A stretch of DNA of 64,000 nt from Candidatus Rokuibacteriota bacterium (GTDB taxonomy: Bacteria > Methylomirabilota > Methylomirabilia > Rokubacteriales > CSP1-6), in NCBI GenBank assembly GCA_016184125.1, contig JACPDG010000038.1:62001-126000 (forward strand). Direction: 5' to 3'. A model generated the notes under the pieces. The model saw only the letters and a list, made by a program, of their open reading frames with translations. It had not been told where the DNA came from and did no database searches. Within the stretch, counting starts at the first letter, position 1. Each line of letters opens with the position of its first letter. Positions 24,474 through 33,606 of the stretch are shown piece by piece. A program made the translations under genes and the position numbers.

Positions 24474-26729
24474 ATGGCTCACTGGGAACTCGTACGACGG
24501 ATCTTCTTGGGTGTGTTCCTGCGGCGCAAGCGCCTGCTCCTGCTCGGCATCGTCGCGAGCGCGCTGGTGCTGCTGCCGGCCGCCTACTACGGCACCCGGC
24601 AGCCGCAGCGCTACCGGACCTCGGCGACGGTCCTGCTCGAATCGAGGCCGGACCGCGTCCCGCTCTTCCCCGAGTTCTCTCCGTTCAGGCCGCTGCCGGT
24701 GCAGCTGGCGATCCTCAACAGCCGGAGCCTCGCACAGAGCGTGATCGAGAACCTCCCGCAGCCGTCCCTCGCGGAGCTGCTCCAGCACCGCTACCACATC
24801 GACTACTTCGAGGCCGCGAGGAACCTGTATCACCGCTGGAGGGGGCTCGAGATCGAGACGGAGAGCCCGCTCCGGCGCGCCATGGCCGAGCTGCAGAAGG
24901 CGCGCATGACGTTCAACTCGCGCGGCGACGGCATCGTCGAGATCATCGCCGAGGCCACCGAGCCACAGGTCGCCGTCGACATCGTGAACACGTACGTCGA
25001 GGTCCTGCTCGCCCGCACCCGCTCCTTCAACGTCGAGGACGCCCGCACCTCGCGCGAGTTCCTCGAGCAGCAGGTGGCAGACGTCAAGAAGAACCTGGCG
25101 GCGAGCGAGGAGTCGCTCCGCCGGTTCACCACCGCGCAGGGCGGCGTCAAGATCCCCGACCGCACGCAGGCGAGCGTCAATCAGATCGCGCAGGCCGAGT
25201 CGATGCTGGCCGAGGTGCGCGCCAACCGCGCCCTGGTCGGCGCACGCCTCAAGAGCCTCAAGGAGCGGGTCGAGCTCAAGAAGCCCGCCCCCGCGGCCCC
25301 GGCCGCGCCCGCGCCGCCGCCGCCGCCCGCGCCGGTGCCGCTCGAGGTCCGGCGGCTGCGCGACCAGCTCGCTCAGCTCGAGACGAATCTCCTCGAGCTG
25401 CGCCTGCGGTTCACGGAAGAACATCCGCGGGTCGTCCTCGCGCGCCAGCACGTCGAGCAGCTGCGCAAGCGCCTGGGCGGTGCGGTCAAGGAGACGGTGG
25501 TCGCCGCGCCCGCGGCCGTGGCCGCGGCGGCAGCCATCCCGTCCGCGGAACGCGTGGACTTCACCGAGCAGCTGCTTTCGCTCGAGACCGCGTCCCACTC
25601 GCTGTCGGCCCAGGAAGAGGCGCTCCAGAAGCAGGTGGAGACGCTCAGGGACCGGCTGACGGGGCTGTCGCGCAGCGAGCTCGAGTACGTCCGGCTGGCG
25701 CGTGAGGCCGACAGCCAGCGCAGCCTGCACGCGCTCCTCTCCGACAAGCTGACCGCGGCCCGGATCCGCGAGCAGGGCGAGATGAAGGTCGTCAAGGTCA
25801 TCGACCCGCCCGCCTTCCCGGTGTCGGTGACGGGCGAGCGGCGGCTGAAGTTCTACGCGGCGGCGCTCGCCCTCTCGATCGTGCTCGGCGCCATGCTGCC
25901 GCTCGGCGTCGAGTGGTTGAACCGCCTGATCGAGACCGAGGACGACGTCGACTCGGCCACGAGGCTGCCCGTCCTCGCCCTCGTCCCCCGCGTGCGGTCC
26001 GGGCCGCCGCTGTTCACCGCCGCGGAGCGGGTGAACGGCAACGGGCATCCGCGCCGCCGCGTGGCGCGCGACCAGTTCATGTTCGCCGAGGCGTTCCGCC
26101 CGCTGCGCGTGTCGGTCCAGCTCGCCACGCGGGTCGAGAACCTGAAGACGCTGCTGGTCGCGAGCCCCCTGCCCGACGAGGGCAAGTCGACGATCGTGGT
26201 GAACCTCGGGCTCGCGTTCGCCGAGGCGGGGGCGAAGGTCGTCCTCGCCGACACCGACGTGGCGCGCCCCACGCTCCACCGCCTGCTGAACGTCAAGCCG
26301 ACCGCCGGCGTCGTGGAGGCGCTGCACGCCAAGCGCGCCATCGGGGACTGCCTGATCCCCGTCGCCGACCGGCTGATGATGGCGCCGCGCGGCGGCGTGC
26401 TCGAGCAGGACAGCCGCGCGCTGCTCGCGACGCAGCGCCTGAAGGAGTTCGTCGCGGAGATCGCGACCGCCGGTGACGTCGTGGTCTTCGACTCGTCGCC
26501 CGTCCTGCTCGTTCCCGACGGCCTGTTCCTGGCCGCCGCCGTCGACGGCGTGATCCTCGTCGCGCGCGCGGGACGCACGAGCTGCCGTGACCTCGCACGC
26601 GCGAAGTCCTCGCTCGAGGCGGCCGGCGCCCGCCTCCTCGGCGTCGTCATCAACGAGGCGCCGCCCATGCGCGTGCGCGCCGACTACGAGCGCTACTACT
26701 TCGCCTCCACGTCCAATGGGAGCCACTAA
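24474..26729 (+). CDS. Polysaccharide chain-length determinant / BY-kinase (Wzc-like)
   Basis: A 751-residue inner-membrane protein controlling EPS chain length and export. It has a first membrane helix near 22-40, a periplasmic Wzz domain with long coiled coils (about 180-430), a Pro/Ala linker, a second helix near 463-482, and a cytoplasmic kinase domain: Walker A SPLPDEGKST, Walker A' VVLADTDVARPT, Walker B VVVFDSSP. The tail YERYYF carries three tyrosines, a short version of the autophosphorylation cluster. In many XrtA loci these functions are two genes; here they are fused. The next gene starts at the following base. Confidence 0.92.
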   Translation: MAHWELVRRIFLGVFLRRKRLLLLGIVASALVLLPAAYYGTRQPQRYRTSATVLLESRPDRVPLFPEFSPFRPLPVQLAILNSRSLAQSVIENLPQPSLAELLQHRYHIDYFEAARNLYHRWRGLEIETESPLRRAMAELQKARMTFNSRGDGIVEIIAEATEPQVAVDIVNTYVEVLLARTRSFNVEDARTSREFLEQQVADVKKNLAASEESLRRFTTAQGGVKIPDRTQASVNQIAQAESMLAEVRANRALVGARLKSLKERVELKKPAPAAPAAPAPPPPPAPVPLEVRRLRDQLAQLETNLLELRLRFTEEHPRVVLARQHVEQLRKRLGGAVKETVVAAPAAVAAAAAIPSAERVDFTEQLLSLETASHSLSAQEEALQKQVETLRDRLTGLSRSELEYVRLAREADSQRSLHALLSDKLTAARIREQGEMKVVKVIDPPAFPVSVTGERRLKFYAAALALSIVLGAMLPLGVEWLNRLIETEDDVDSATRLPVLALVPRVRSGPPLFTAAERVNGNGHPRRRVARDQFMFAEAFRPLRVSVQLATRVENLKTLLVASPLPDEGKSTIVVNLGLAFAEAGAKVVLADTDVARPTLHRLLNVKPTAGVVEALHAKRAIGDCLIPVADRLMMAPRGGVLEQDSRALLATQRLKEFVAEIATAGDVVVFDSSPVLLVPDGLFLAAAVDGVILVARAGRTSCRDLARAKSSLEAAGARLLGVVINEAPPMRVRADYERYYFASTSNGSH

Positions 26730-28070
26730 ATGACGGATCGCCATCCCGAACACCAGGTTCCGCTCGCCGACCTCCTCGAGGACCGTCTGCGGTCCGGGAC
26801 CGCACGCGTCGTCGTCGTCGGGCTCGGCTACGTGGGACTGTCCCTCGCGGTCGGGCTCGCGCGCAACGGCCTGGTCGTCCACGGCGTCGAGGTCGAGCTC
26901 GAGCGCGCCGCCCTCGTGAACGCCGGCCGGTCGTACATCGACGACGTCGACTCGCGCGAGCTCGCCGCCCTCGTCGCGGCGGGACGGCTCGGCGCGTCGA
27001 CCCGCTTCGACGCCGCGCGCGAGGCCGACGCCATCGTCATCTGCGTGCCGACGCCGCTGCGCAAGAGCAAGGACCCGGACATCTCCTTCATCCTCTCGGC
27101 GACCGAGAGCCTGGTGCCGCTGCTCCGGCCGGGCCAGCTCGTCGTGCTCGAGAGCACGACGTACCCCGGCACCACCGAGGAGGTCCTCCAGCCCCGGCTC
27201 GAGGCGCGCGGCTTCACCGTGGGGGACGACGTCTTCCTGGCGTTCTCGCCCGAGCGCGTCGATCCCGGCAACACGTCGTTCACGACCGCCAACATCCCGA
27301 AGGTCGTCGGCGGCGTCACGCCGCGCTGCACGCGGCTCGCCGCCGCGCTCTACCGCAACGTCACGGCGTCGGTGCACCCGGTGTCCAGCCCGAAGGTGGC
27401 GGAGACGGCCAAGCTGCTCGAGAACACGTTCCGCAGCGTCAACATCGCGCTCGCCAACGAGCTCGCGCTCGCGTGCCGCGCGATCGACGTGGACCCCTGG
27501 GAAGTGATCGGCGCGGCGGCGACGAAGCCGTTCGGGTTCATGCCGTTCTACCCCGGGCCGGGGACCGGCGGGCACTGCATCCCGCTCGACCCGCTCTACC
27601 TGTCCTGGAAGCTCCGCCTGAACGGCTTCGAGACCCGCTTCATCGCCCTCGCCGACGAGATCAACCACAGCATGCCGCGTCACGTGGTCTCCCTCGTCGC
27701 CGATGCGCTGAACGACCGGGGACAGGCGCTCCGCGGCGCCCGCGTGCTCGTGCTCGGCGTGACGTACAAGGCCAACGTGAACGACGTCCGGGAGTCCCCC
27801 GCCCTCGAGGTGCTGCACATGCTCGCGGACAAGGGTGCCGCGGTCGCGTACGCCGACCCGTTCGTCCCGCAGCTCGAGGTCGGCGCGCTGAAGCTCGTGG
27901 CGGAGCCTCTCACGCGGGACGTCCTCGCGGCCGTCGACTGCGCGGTCGTGATCACCGACCACACGTCGTTCGACTACGCGCTGATCGCCGAGGCTGCTCC
28001 CGCCGTGGTCGACGTGCGCAACGCCATGGGCCCGCTCCGCGCCCGGCACCGGAACATCGTCACGCTCTGA
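26730..28070 (+). CDS. Nucleotide-sugar dehydrogenase (WecC/WbpA-like)
   Basis: It oxidises C6 of a UDP-sugar, most likely UDP-N-acetylglucosamine or UDP-N-acetylmannosamine, in two NAD steps. The 446-residue protein has GLGYVGLSLAVGLA, CVPTPLRKSKDPD, ESTTYPGTTEEV and the catalytic Cys in GPGTGGHCIPLDPLYLSWK, the form seen in the WecC/WbpA branch rather than UDP-glucose dehydrogenase. The wecB gene two positions downstream would supply UDP-ManNAc. Adjacent to the kinase gene without a gap. Confidence 0.9.
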   Translation: MTDRHPEHQVPLADLLEDRLRSGTARVVVVGLGYVGLSLAVGLARNGLVVHGVEVELERAALVNAGRSYIDDVDSRELAALVAAGRLGASTRFDAAREADAIVICVPTPLRKSKDPDISFILSATESLVPLLRPGQLVVLESTTYPGTTEEVLQPRLEARGFTVGDDVFLAFSPERVDPGNTSFTTANIPKVVGGVTPRCTRLAAALYRNVTASVHPVSSPKVAETAKLLENTFRSVNIALANELALACRAIDVDPWEVIGAAATKPFGFMPFYPGPGTGGHCIPLDPLYLSWKLRLNGFETRFIALADEINHSMPRHVVSLVADALNDRGQALRGARVLVLGVTYKANVNDVRESPALEVLHMLADKGAAVAYADPFVPQLEVGALKLVAEPLTRDVLAAVDCAVVITDHTSFDYALIAEAAPAVVDVRNAMGPLRARHRNIVTL

Positions 28071-28071
28071 G

Positions 28072-29025
28072 ATGCTGAACGCGCTCTCGTTCGACATCGA
28101 GGAGTACTTCCAGGTCGAGGCCCTTCGAGGCCTCGTCCGGCCGCGGGACTGGGACCGCCTCGAATCGCGGGTGGCGCCCGTGACCCTGCGGCTGCTGGAC
28201 GTGCTCGAGCGGCACCGCGTCACCGCCACCTTCTTCGTGGTCGGCTGGGTGGCGGAGCGCCAGCCGGAGCTGGTGCGCGAGATCGCGCGGCGCGGCCACG
28301 AGCTCGGCTGCCACGGGTACGCGCATCTGCCGGTCTACGCGATGGAGCCCGAGACGTTTCGCGAGGATCTCAGGCGCGCCAAGCGCACGATCGAGGACGC
28401 GGCCGGGGAGCCGATCATCGGCTACCGCGCGCCGACGTGCTCGATCGTGCGCGAGACGCTCTGGGCGCTGCCGGTGCTCGCGGAGGAAGGCTTCCGGTAC
28501 GACTCGAGCATCTTCCCGATTCACCACGACCGTTACGGGATCCCGGACGCCGATCGCTTTCCGCATCGCGTCTCCGCGCCCGGCGCCGACCTCGTCGAGT
28601 TCCCGCTGACGACGGTCCGCCTCGCCGGGCAGAACCTGCCGTGCTGCGGCGGCGGGTACTTCCGGCTGCTGCCGTACCCGGTGGTCCGCGCGGCGCTCAG
28701 GCGCGTCAACGAGCGCGAAGGGATGCCCGGCATGGTGTACCTGCACCCCTGGGAACTCGACCCCGACCAGCCGCGGTTCGCGCTCCGCGGCCTCGCGGCC
28801 TTCCGTCACTACGTCAACCTGCGGCACACCGCCGACAAGCTCGAGCGTCTGCTGGACGACTTCGCGTTCGGTCCGGTGGAGCGCGTCCTCGCCGAGCGCG
28901 GCTTGATCGACTTCATGGGGGGACTATCGAAGCCCCCCAAGCCCCCCGCGCTCGGAGCGCCCCGGGAAACCCGTGGCGCTCCTCGACCACCCGATTCGTG
29001 CACCGGCTCGGAGGTAGCGGCGTGA
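28072..29025 (+). CDS. XrtA-type polysaccharide deacetylase with repeat-encoded tail
   Basis: A NodB-fold enzyme of the EPS-associated deacetylase group. It has LSFDIEEYFQVEA (metal Asp), CHGYAHLPVY (metal His pair), YRAPTCSI, and a C-terminal DUF3473-type region (YLHPWELDPDQPRF). The native protein ends about residue 280 (RVLAERGLIDF). The remaining 36 residues (MGGLSKPPKPPALGAP...) are a translated BHE repeat and end on the wecB start (TGATG). Starts one base after the dehydrogenase stop. Confidence 0.9.
   Translation: MLNALSFDIEEYFQVEALRGLVRPRDWDRLESRVAPVTLRLLDVLERHRVTATFFVVGWVAERQPELVREIARRGHELGCHGYAHLPVYAMEPETFREDLRRAKRTIEDAAGEPIIGYRAPTCSIVRETLWALPVLAEEGFRYDSSIFPIHHDRYGIPDADRFPHRVSAPGADLVEFPLTTVRLAGQNLPCCGGGYFRLLPYPVVRAALRRVNEREGMPGMVYLHPWELDPDQPRFALRGLAAFRHYVNLRHTADKLERLLDDFAFGPVERVLAERGLIDFMGGLSKPPKPPALGAPRETRGAPRPPDSCTGSEVAA
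28916..29012 (+). repeat. BHE hairpin repeat at deacetylase/wecB junction
   Basis: GGGGGGACTATCGAAGCCCCCC, C-rich spacer, GAGCGCCCCGG...CCGTGGCGCTC and GATTCGTGCACCGGCT. It lies inside the deacetylase reading frame. Confidence 0.85.
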
Positions 29026-30113
29026 TGAAGGTCACGATCGTCTGCGGCGCGCGCCCGAACTTCGTCAAGGTGGCGGCGATCCTCGCCGCGATGGCGGGCC
29101 GCCCCGGGTTCCGGCCCACGCTGATCCACACGGGGCAGCACTACGACGAGAACATGTCGGAGGTCTTCTTCAGGGATCTCGAGATCCTGCCCCCGCAGGT
29201 GAACCTCGGGGTCGGCTCGAACGTCGACTCGATCCAGACCGCCGAGGTCATGTGCCGCCTGGTGCCGGTGCTCGCCGCCGACCGCCCGGATGTCTGCCTG
29301 GTCGTCGGTGACGTCAACTCGACCCTCGCCGCGGCCCTCACGGCGGCCAAGACCGGCATTCCCGTCGCTCACGTCGAGGCCGGGCTGAGGAGCTTCGACC
29401 GGACGATGCCCGAGGAGCTCAACCGGCTCCTCACCGACGCGATCGCCGAGTATTGCTTCACGACCGAGCCGTCCGCGAACGACAACCTCCATCGCGAGGG
29501 CGTCCCGGCCGACCGCGTCCACCACGTCGGCAACGTGATGATCGACACGCTGTTCCGCTTCCGGGAGCGTGCCGCCGAGTCCACGATCCTCGCGAGATCA
29601 GGCCTCACCCCGCGCGCCTTCGCCGTGCTGACGCTCCACCGGCGGAGCAACGTGGACGACGAGGCGGTGCTGGGTCGGCTGCTCCAGCTCATCGACAGCG
29701 TCGCCGACGGCGTTCCCGTCGTGTTCCCGGTTCACCCCCGCACGCGCGCACGGCTCGAGCACGCCGAACGCGCCGAGTGGCAGCCGCGGTCCCTCCGCCT
29801 GGTGTCTCCGCTGCCGTACCTGGACTTCGTCCAGCTCATCGCGAACGCGCTCTGCGTGTTCACGGATTCCGGCGGCGTACAGGAGGAGACGACGGCGCTC
29901 CACGTGCCCTGCCTGACGCTCCGACGGTCGACGGAGCGGCCTATCACGGTGACGCAGGGGACGAACCGCATCGTCGGCTGTGACGCCGGGAAGATCGAGG
30001 CGGCGTGGACGGAGATCAGGAACGGCCGCTGGCCGCTTGGCCGGCTGCCAGAGCACTGGGATGGCAAGGCCGCGGAGCGCGTGCTTGACGTGCTCGCGGA
30101 CACCGCGAGGTGA
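29025..30113 (+). CDS. wecB: UDP-N-acetylglucosamine 2-epimerase
   Basis: It interconverts UDP-GlcNAc and UDP-ManNAc in the cytoplasm. The 362-residue protein has VCGARPNFVKVAAI, HVEAGLRSFDRTMPEELNR, HRRSNVDD and FTDSGGVQEETTAL, all standard. Length is normal. ATG 29025 follows GGAGGT and overlaps the previous stop; a GTG one codon upstream is also possible. Pairs functionally with the dehydrogenase at 26730. Confidence 0.93.
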   Translation: MKVTIVCGARPNFVKVAAILAAMAGRPGFRPTLIHTGQHYDENMSEVFFRDLEILPPQVNLGVGSNVDSIQTAEVMCRLVPVLAADRPDVCLVVGDVNSTLAAALTAAKTGIPVAHVEAGLRSFDRTMPEELNRLLTDAIAEYCFTTEPSANDNLHREGVPADRVHHVGNVMIDTLFRFRERAAESTILARSGLTPRAFAVLTLHRRSNVDDEAVLGRLLQLIDSVADGVPVVFPVHPRTRARLEHAERAEWQPRSLRLVSPLPYLDFVQLIANALCVFTDSGGVQEETTALHVPCLTLRRSTERPITVTQGTNRIVGCDAGKIEAAWTEIRNGRWPLGRLPEHWDGKAAERVLDVLADTAR

Positions 30114-31144
30114 GCGCGACCATGCATGTCACCGAGCTCGGCAACGACACCGCGGGCTGGGACGCCTTCGTGCGGGCATCCGGCGATGGCACGCCGTTTC
30201 ACCTGCTCGCCTGGCGGCGGGCCGTGGAGAAAGCGTTCGGTCACCGGGCGCACTACCTCGTGGCCAGGCGCGACGGCCGCATCGAGGGCGTCCTGCCGCT
30301 GTTCCGCGTGCGAGGCCTGACGGGCGGCGTCGCCCTCGTCTCGGTCCCGTACGCGGTCTATGGCGGCATCTGTGCGACGTCCGACGCGGCGCGACACGCG
30401 CTGCTGGACGCCGCCGTGGCGCTCGGCACGCGGCTCGGCGCCTCCTACATCGAGCTGCGACACCGGCAGGACCAGGGGCTCGACCTCCCCACGAAGTCGC
30501 TCTACGTGACGTTCCGCCGGGCGATCTCCAAGGACGACGAGGAGAACGCGCGCGCGATCCCGCGCAAGCAACGCCGCATGACCCGGCAGGGGGAAAAGCA
30601 CGGACTCTCCGCGACCGTCGGGCGCGAGCACCTCGACGACTTCTACGAGATCTACGCCCAGAGCCTCCATCGCCTCGGGTCGCCCGTGTTCCCGCGCGCG
30701 CTGCTGCGCGGCGTGTTCGACGCCTTCGATCCGGACGCGGAGCTCCTGGCCGTGTGGCGCGGCGGGCGCATGGTCGCCGGCGTGCTCACGCTCTTCCACG
30801 GCGACGAGGTGGTGCCGTACTACGGCGCCGCGCTCGACGAGGCGCTTCCGTGGGCGGCGAACGACTTCATGTACTGGGAGCTCATGCGGTACGCCGCGCA
30901 GAAGGGCTGCCGCATCTTCGACTTCGGGCGCAGCCGCATCGGCACCGGTCCCTACGACTTCAAGCGCCACTGGGGCTTCGATCCGGAGCCGCTCCCCTAC
31001 CAGTACGTGCTCCTGCGCGCGAAGAGCATCCCCGATCTCAGCCCCACCAACAGCCGGTTCCACCTCGCCGTGCGCGCGTGGAAACGCTTGCCGCTCCCCG
31101 TGACCAAGGTGCTCGGGCCCGCCATCACCCGGTACCTGCCCTGA
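30110..31144 (+). CDS. FemAB family protein, XrtA-associated
   Basis: A 344-residue member of the FemAB/GNAT-like group that recurs in exosortase A loci. It contains paired acyltransferase-like folds: FHLLAWRRAVEKAFGHRAHYL, GVLPLFRVRGL, then RKQRRMTRQGEKHGL and YWELMRYAAQKGCRIFDFGRSRIGTGPYDFK. The substrate is unknown; aminoacyl or acyl transfer is typical of the fold. GTG 30110 overlaps the wecB stop; ATG 30122 is an alternative start. Confidence 0.85.
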   Translation: MSATMHVTELGNDTAGWDAFVRASGDGTPFHLLAWRRAVEKAFGHRAHYLVARRDGRIEGVLPLFRVRGLTGGVALVSVPYAVYGGICATSDAARHALLDAAVALGTRLGASYIELRHRQDQGLDLPTKSLYVTFRRAISKDDEENARAIPRKQRRMTRQGEKHGLSATVGREHLDDFYEIYAQSLHRLGSPVFPRALLRGVFDAFDPDAELLAVWRGGRMVAGVLTLFHGDEVVPYYGAALDEALPWAANDFMYWELMRYAAQKGCRIFDFGRSRIGTGPYDFKRHWGFDPEPLPYQYVLLRAKSIPDLSPTNSRFHLAVRAWKRLPLPVTKVLGPAITRYLP

Positions 31145-31146
31145 CC

Positions 31147-32421
31147 ATGCGAATCCTGATGCTCGCCCACCGGATGCCGTACCCGCCGCGGACCGGCGAC
31201 AAGGTCCGGGCGTACCACATCGCTCGCCACCTCGCCGCCGAGCACGACGTGACGCTCGCGTGCGTGATGGACGACCCGGGCGCCGCCCCGGCGCTCCCGG
31301 AGCTGCGCCGGCAGGTCGGGCGCGTCGAGGCCGTCGCGGTGCCCAGGCGGCGGCAGCGCGTCCGCGCGTTGCTGCGGCTCGCCGCGGGCGAGTCGGCCAC
31401 CGTCGCGTACTTCCGTTCGCGGGAGCTCGACGCGCGCGTCGCCACGCTCCTCGCGCAGCCGCTCGACCTGATCCTGGTCTCGTCGTCGTCCATGGCGCAG
31501 TACGTCCGGGAACGAACCACGACCCCGGTCGTGATGGACTTCGTGGACATCGACTCCGACAAGTGGCTGCAGTACGGGCGCGAGCTTCCCGCCCACACGG
31601 CGTGGCTCTACCGGCTGGAGGGTGCGCGCCTGCGCGCCGTCGAGGTCGCCGCCGCCCGGCGCGCCGACGCGTGTCTCGTCGCGACCCGCGCCGAAGCCGA
31701 GCTCCTCGCGTCGTTCGCGCCGTGGGCGCCGACGACGGTCGTCCCGAACGGCGTCGACCTCGAGTACTTCGCGCCGCCGCGACGACCGGCCGACAGCAGC
31801 AGCATCGTGTTCACGGGCGCGATGGACTACGTTCCGAACATCGACGCCGTGCGGTACTTCTCGGACGCGGTGCTGCCGCGCATCCGTGCGCGGCGTCCCG
31901 ACACGCGCTTCGTGATCGTGGGCAAGGATCCGGCGTGGTCCGTGCGCCGGCTCGGCGCGCGTCCAGGCGTGCTCGTCACCGGCGCCGTCCCGGACGTGCG
32001 ACCGTTCGTGACGTCCGCGGCCGTCGCCGTCGCGCCGCTTCGCATCGCCCGTGGCGTGCAGAACAAGGTGCTCGAGGCCATGGCGATGGGATTGCCGGTC
32101 GTCGCGACGCGGAAGGCGCACGAGGGCATCGACGCGCGACCGGGCGAGCACCTCTTCGTGGAGGACGACCCGGGCCGCTTCGCCGACGTGGTCCTGCGCC
32201 TGCTCGCCGAGCCGGAGCGACGCGCGGAGGTCGGGCGCGCGGCACGCCGGTTCGTCGAGACGCGACACAGCTGGCCGGCATCGATGGCTGAGCTCGACGA
32301 CGTCATCCGGCGCGTCACGCGACATACCGAGTGGGGGGCCCCGACATGGCCCCCCACACCCCCCCAACGCTCGGACGCGGCCCGGGACACCCGGGCCGCG
32401 CCTCGGGTCCACGCTCGGTGA
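31147..32421 (+). CDS. Glycosyltransferase, TIGR03087-like (XrtA-associated)
   Basis: A 424-residue GT-B enzyme starting MRILMLAHRMPYPPRTGDK, with VVMDFVDIDSDKWLQY, VVPNGVDLEYF, VFTGAMDYVPNIDAV and the acceptor-side motif KVLEAMAMGLPVVAT. This pattern fits the PEP-CTERM-linked GT4 group. The last roughly 30 residues (EWGAPTWPPTPPQRSDAA...) are translated BHE repeat. It starts two bases after the FemAB stop. Confidence 0.88.
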   Translation: MRILMLAHRMPYPPRTGDKVRAYHIARHLAAEHDVTLACVMDDPGAAPALPELRRQVGRVEAVAVPRRRQRVRALLRLAAGESATVAYFRSRELDARVATLLAQPLDLILVSSSSMAQYVRERTTTPVVMDFVDIDSDKWLQYGRELPAHTAWLYRLEGARLRAVEVAAARRADACLVATRAEAELLASFAPWAPTTVVPNGVDLEYFAPPRRPADSSSIVFTGAMDYVPNIDAVRYFSDAVLPRIRARRPDTRFVIVGKDPAWSVRRLGARPGVLVTGAVPDVRPFVTSAAVAVAPLRIARGVQNKVLEAMAMGLPVVATRKAHEGIDARPGEHLFVEDDPGRFADVVLRLLAEPERRAEVGRAARRFVETRHSWPASMAELDDVIRRVTRHTEWGAPTWPPTPPQRSDAARDTRAAPRVHAR

Positions 32422-32455
32422 GGGGGCCCCGACATGGCCCCCCACACCCATCCCC
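32329..32455 (+). repeat. BHE hairpin repeat
   Basis: GGGGGGCCCCGACATGGCCCCCC, spacer, GCGGCCCGGGACACCCGGGCCGC, then a second hairpin 1 unit (GGGGGCCCCGACATGGCCCCC) after the glycosyltransferase stop. Confidence 0.85.
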
Positions 32456-32511
32456 CTGACCTCTCACTGGATCTCCCTGTCCCTCGTCGTGCGATGGAGG
32501 CCCTGCCTGGT

Positions 32512-33606
32512 ATGAAGGTTCGCGTGATCACGTCGCTTCGCGAGTTCGACGCGCTCGAGCCCGTCTGGCGGGAGGTGACGGACGCGAGCCCGTATCGCTC
32601 CCCGTTCCTGACCCACGACTGGTTCGCGTGTTGCTGGCGCATGGCCGGCCCGTCGGTCAGGCGTGAGCTCTGGCTCGTCGAGGACGCCGCGGGCCCCGTG
32701 GCCCTCGTCCCCCTCGTCACCGGTCGCACTCGGCTGCACAGCCTCCCGGTCCGGATGATGCGCGTGCTCGACTGGCCCGACGCTCCCGTCGTCGACGTGC
32801 CGATTGCCGGAGACGTGCAGGCTGCCGTCGCGTCCTTCCTGGATGCCGCGAGGACTCGAGGCGGATGGGACGTGCTGTCGATTCCCAAGCTCGCCGTCGG
32901 GTCGCGCGCCCGCCGCGCGCTCGACGCGACGCTGCCCACGCGCTTCCGCTGGACCGTGGCGGCGCACGGCCGCGCCCCGTACGTCGCGATCGCCGGCACG
33001 TGGAAGGAGTTCCTCGAGTCGAAGCGGGCCGCCGCCGGCGTGGGCGACGAGCTGCAGGACGAGGTGGCGAGCGGCCTGCCGGTCTCGCTCGAAGAGCACC
33101 GATCCATCGACCCCGACAGCCCCGCCTTCGCGGAGTTCGTGGAGCTGTCCCGCGAGAGCTGGGATCCCGAGCGAGGGATCGCGACGCCGGGGACCGCGCG
33201 GTTCTTCCGCGAGCTGACCGCCCGCGCGACCGCCAGCGGCGGGTGCCGGCTGTGGATCCTGCGCGTGGGCGAGCGCGCCGTCGCGACGGAGTACCAGCTC
33301 GGCGACAACGGGCACCTGTACACGCTCCGCGCCGACGCCGAGAAGCAGTGCGACGACCTCCGTCCGGGCACGTCGCTCGGCACGCGGATGCTCCGCGAGC
33401 TCTTCGAGCGCGGGGACGTCAGCGAGTACACGTTCGGCGGCCCGCCCGCGGTCGACCGCCTCCAGTGGGCGACCGGCGCGCACGAGACCGCCACGATCCA
33501 CGTGTACGCCTCGACGCCGTACGGAGCGCTGCTGCACGCGATCGAGACGCGCCCGCCGCTCCTGTCGCTGCGCCACACCGCCAGCGGGGCACCCCGATGC
33601 GCCTGA
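32512..33606 (+). CDS. GNAT/CelD-like acyltransferase
   Basis: A 364-residue protein of the FemAB-like GNAT class often annotated CelD/BcsL in polysaccharide loci. Visible segments: SPFLTHDWFACCWRMAG, ELWLVEDAAGPVALVPLV, LWILRVGERAVATEYQLGD, and HLYTLRADAEKQCDDLRPG. Likely acylates a sugar or peptide group; substrate unknown. Start ATG 32512 (MKVRVITSLREFD); an in-frame ATG at 32494 is possible. It overlaps the next gene by 10 bases. Confidence 0.75.
   Translation: MKVRVITSLREFDALEPVWREVTDASPYRSPFLTHDWFACCWRMAGPSVRRELWLVEDAAGPVALVPLVTGRTRLHSLPVRMMRVLDWPDAPVVDVPIAGDVQAAVASFLDAARTRGGWDVLSIPKLAVGSRARRALDATLPTRFRWTVAAHGRAPYVAIAGTWKEFLESKRAAAGVGDELQDEVASGLPVSLEEHRSIDPDSPAFAEFVELSRESWDPERGIATPGTARFFRELTARATASGGCRLWILRVGERAVATEYQLGDNGHLYTLRADAEKQCDDLRPGTSLGTRMLRELFERGDVSEYTFGGPPAVDRLQWATGAHETATIHVYASTPYGALLHAIETRPPLLSLRHTASGAPRCA

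Noticed and set aside
24435-28229. Minus-strand open frame of 1264 codons
   Set aside because: It is the antisense shadow of the Wzc-like and WecC-like genes; composition is Arg/Glu/Val-rich with no domain, an effect of high GC.
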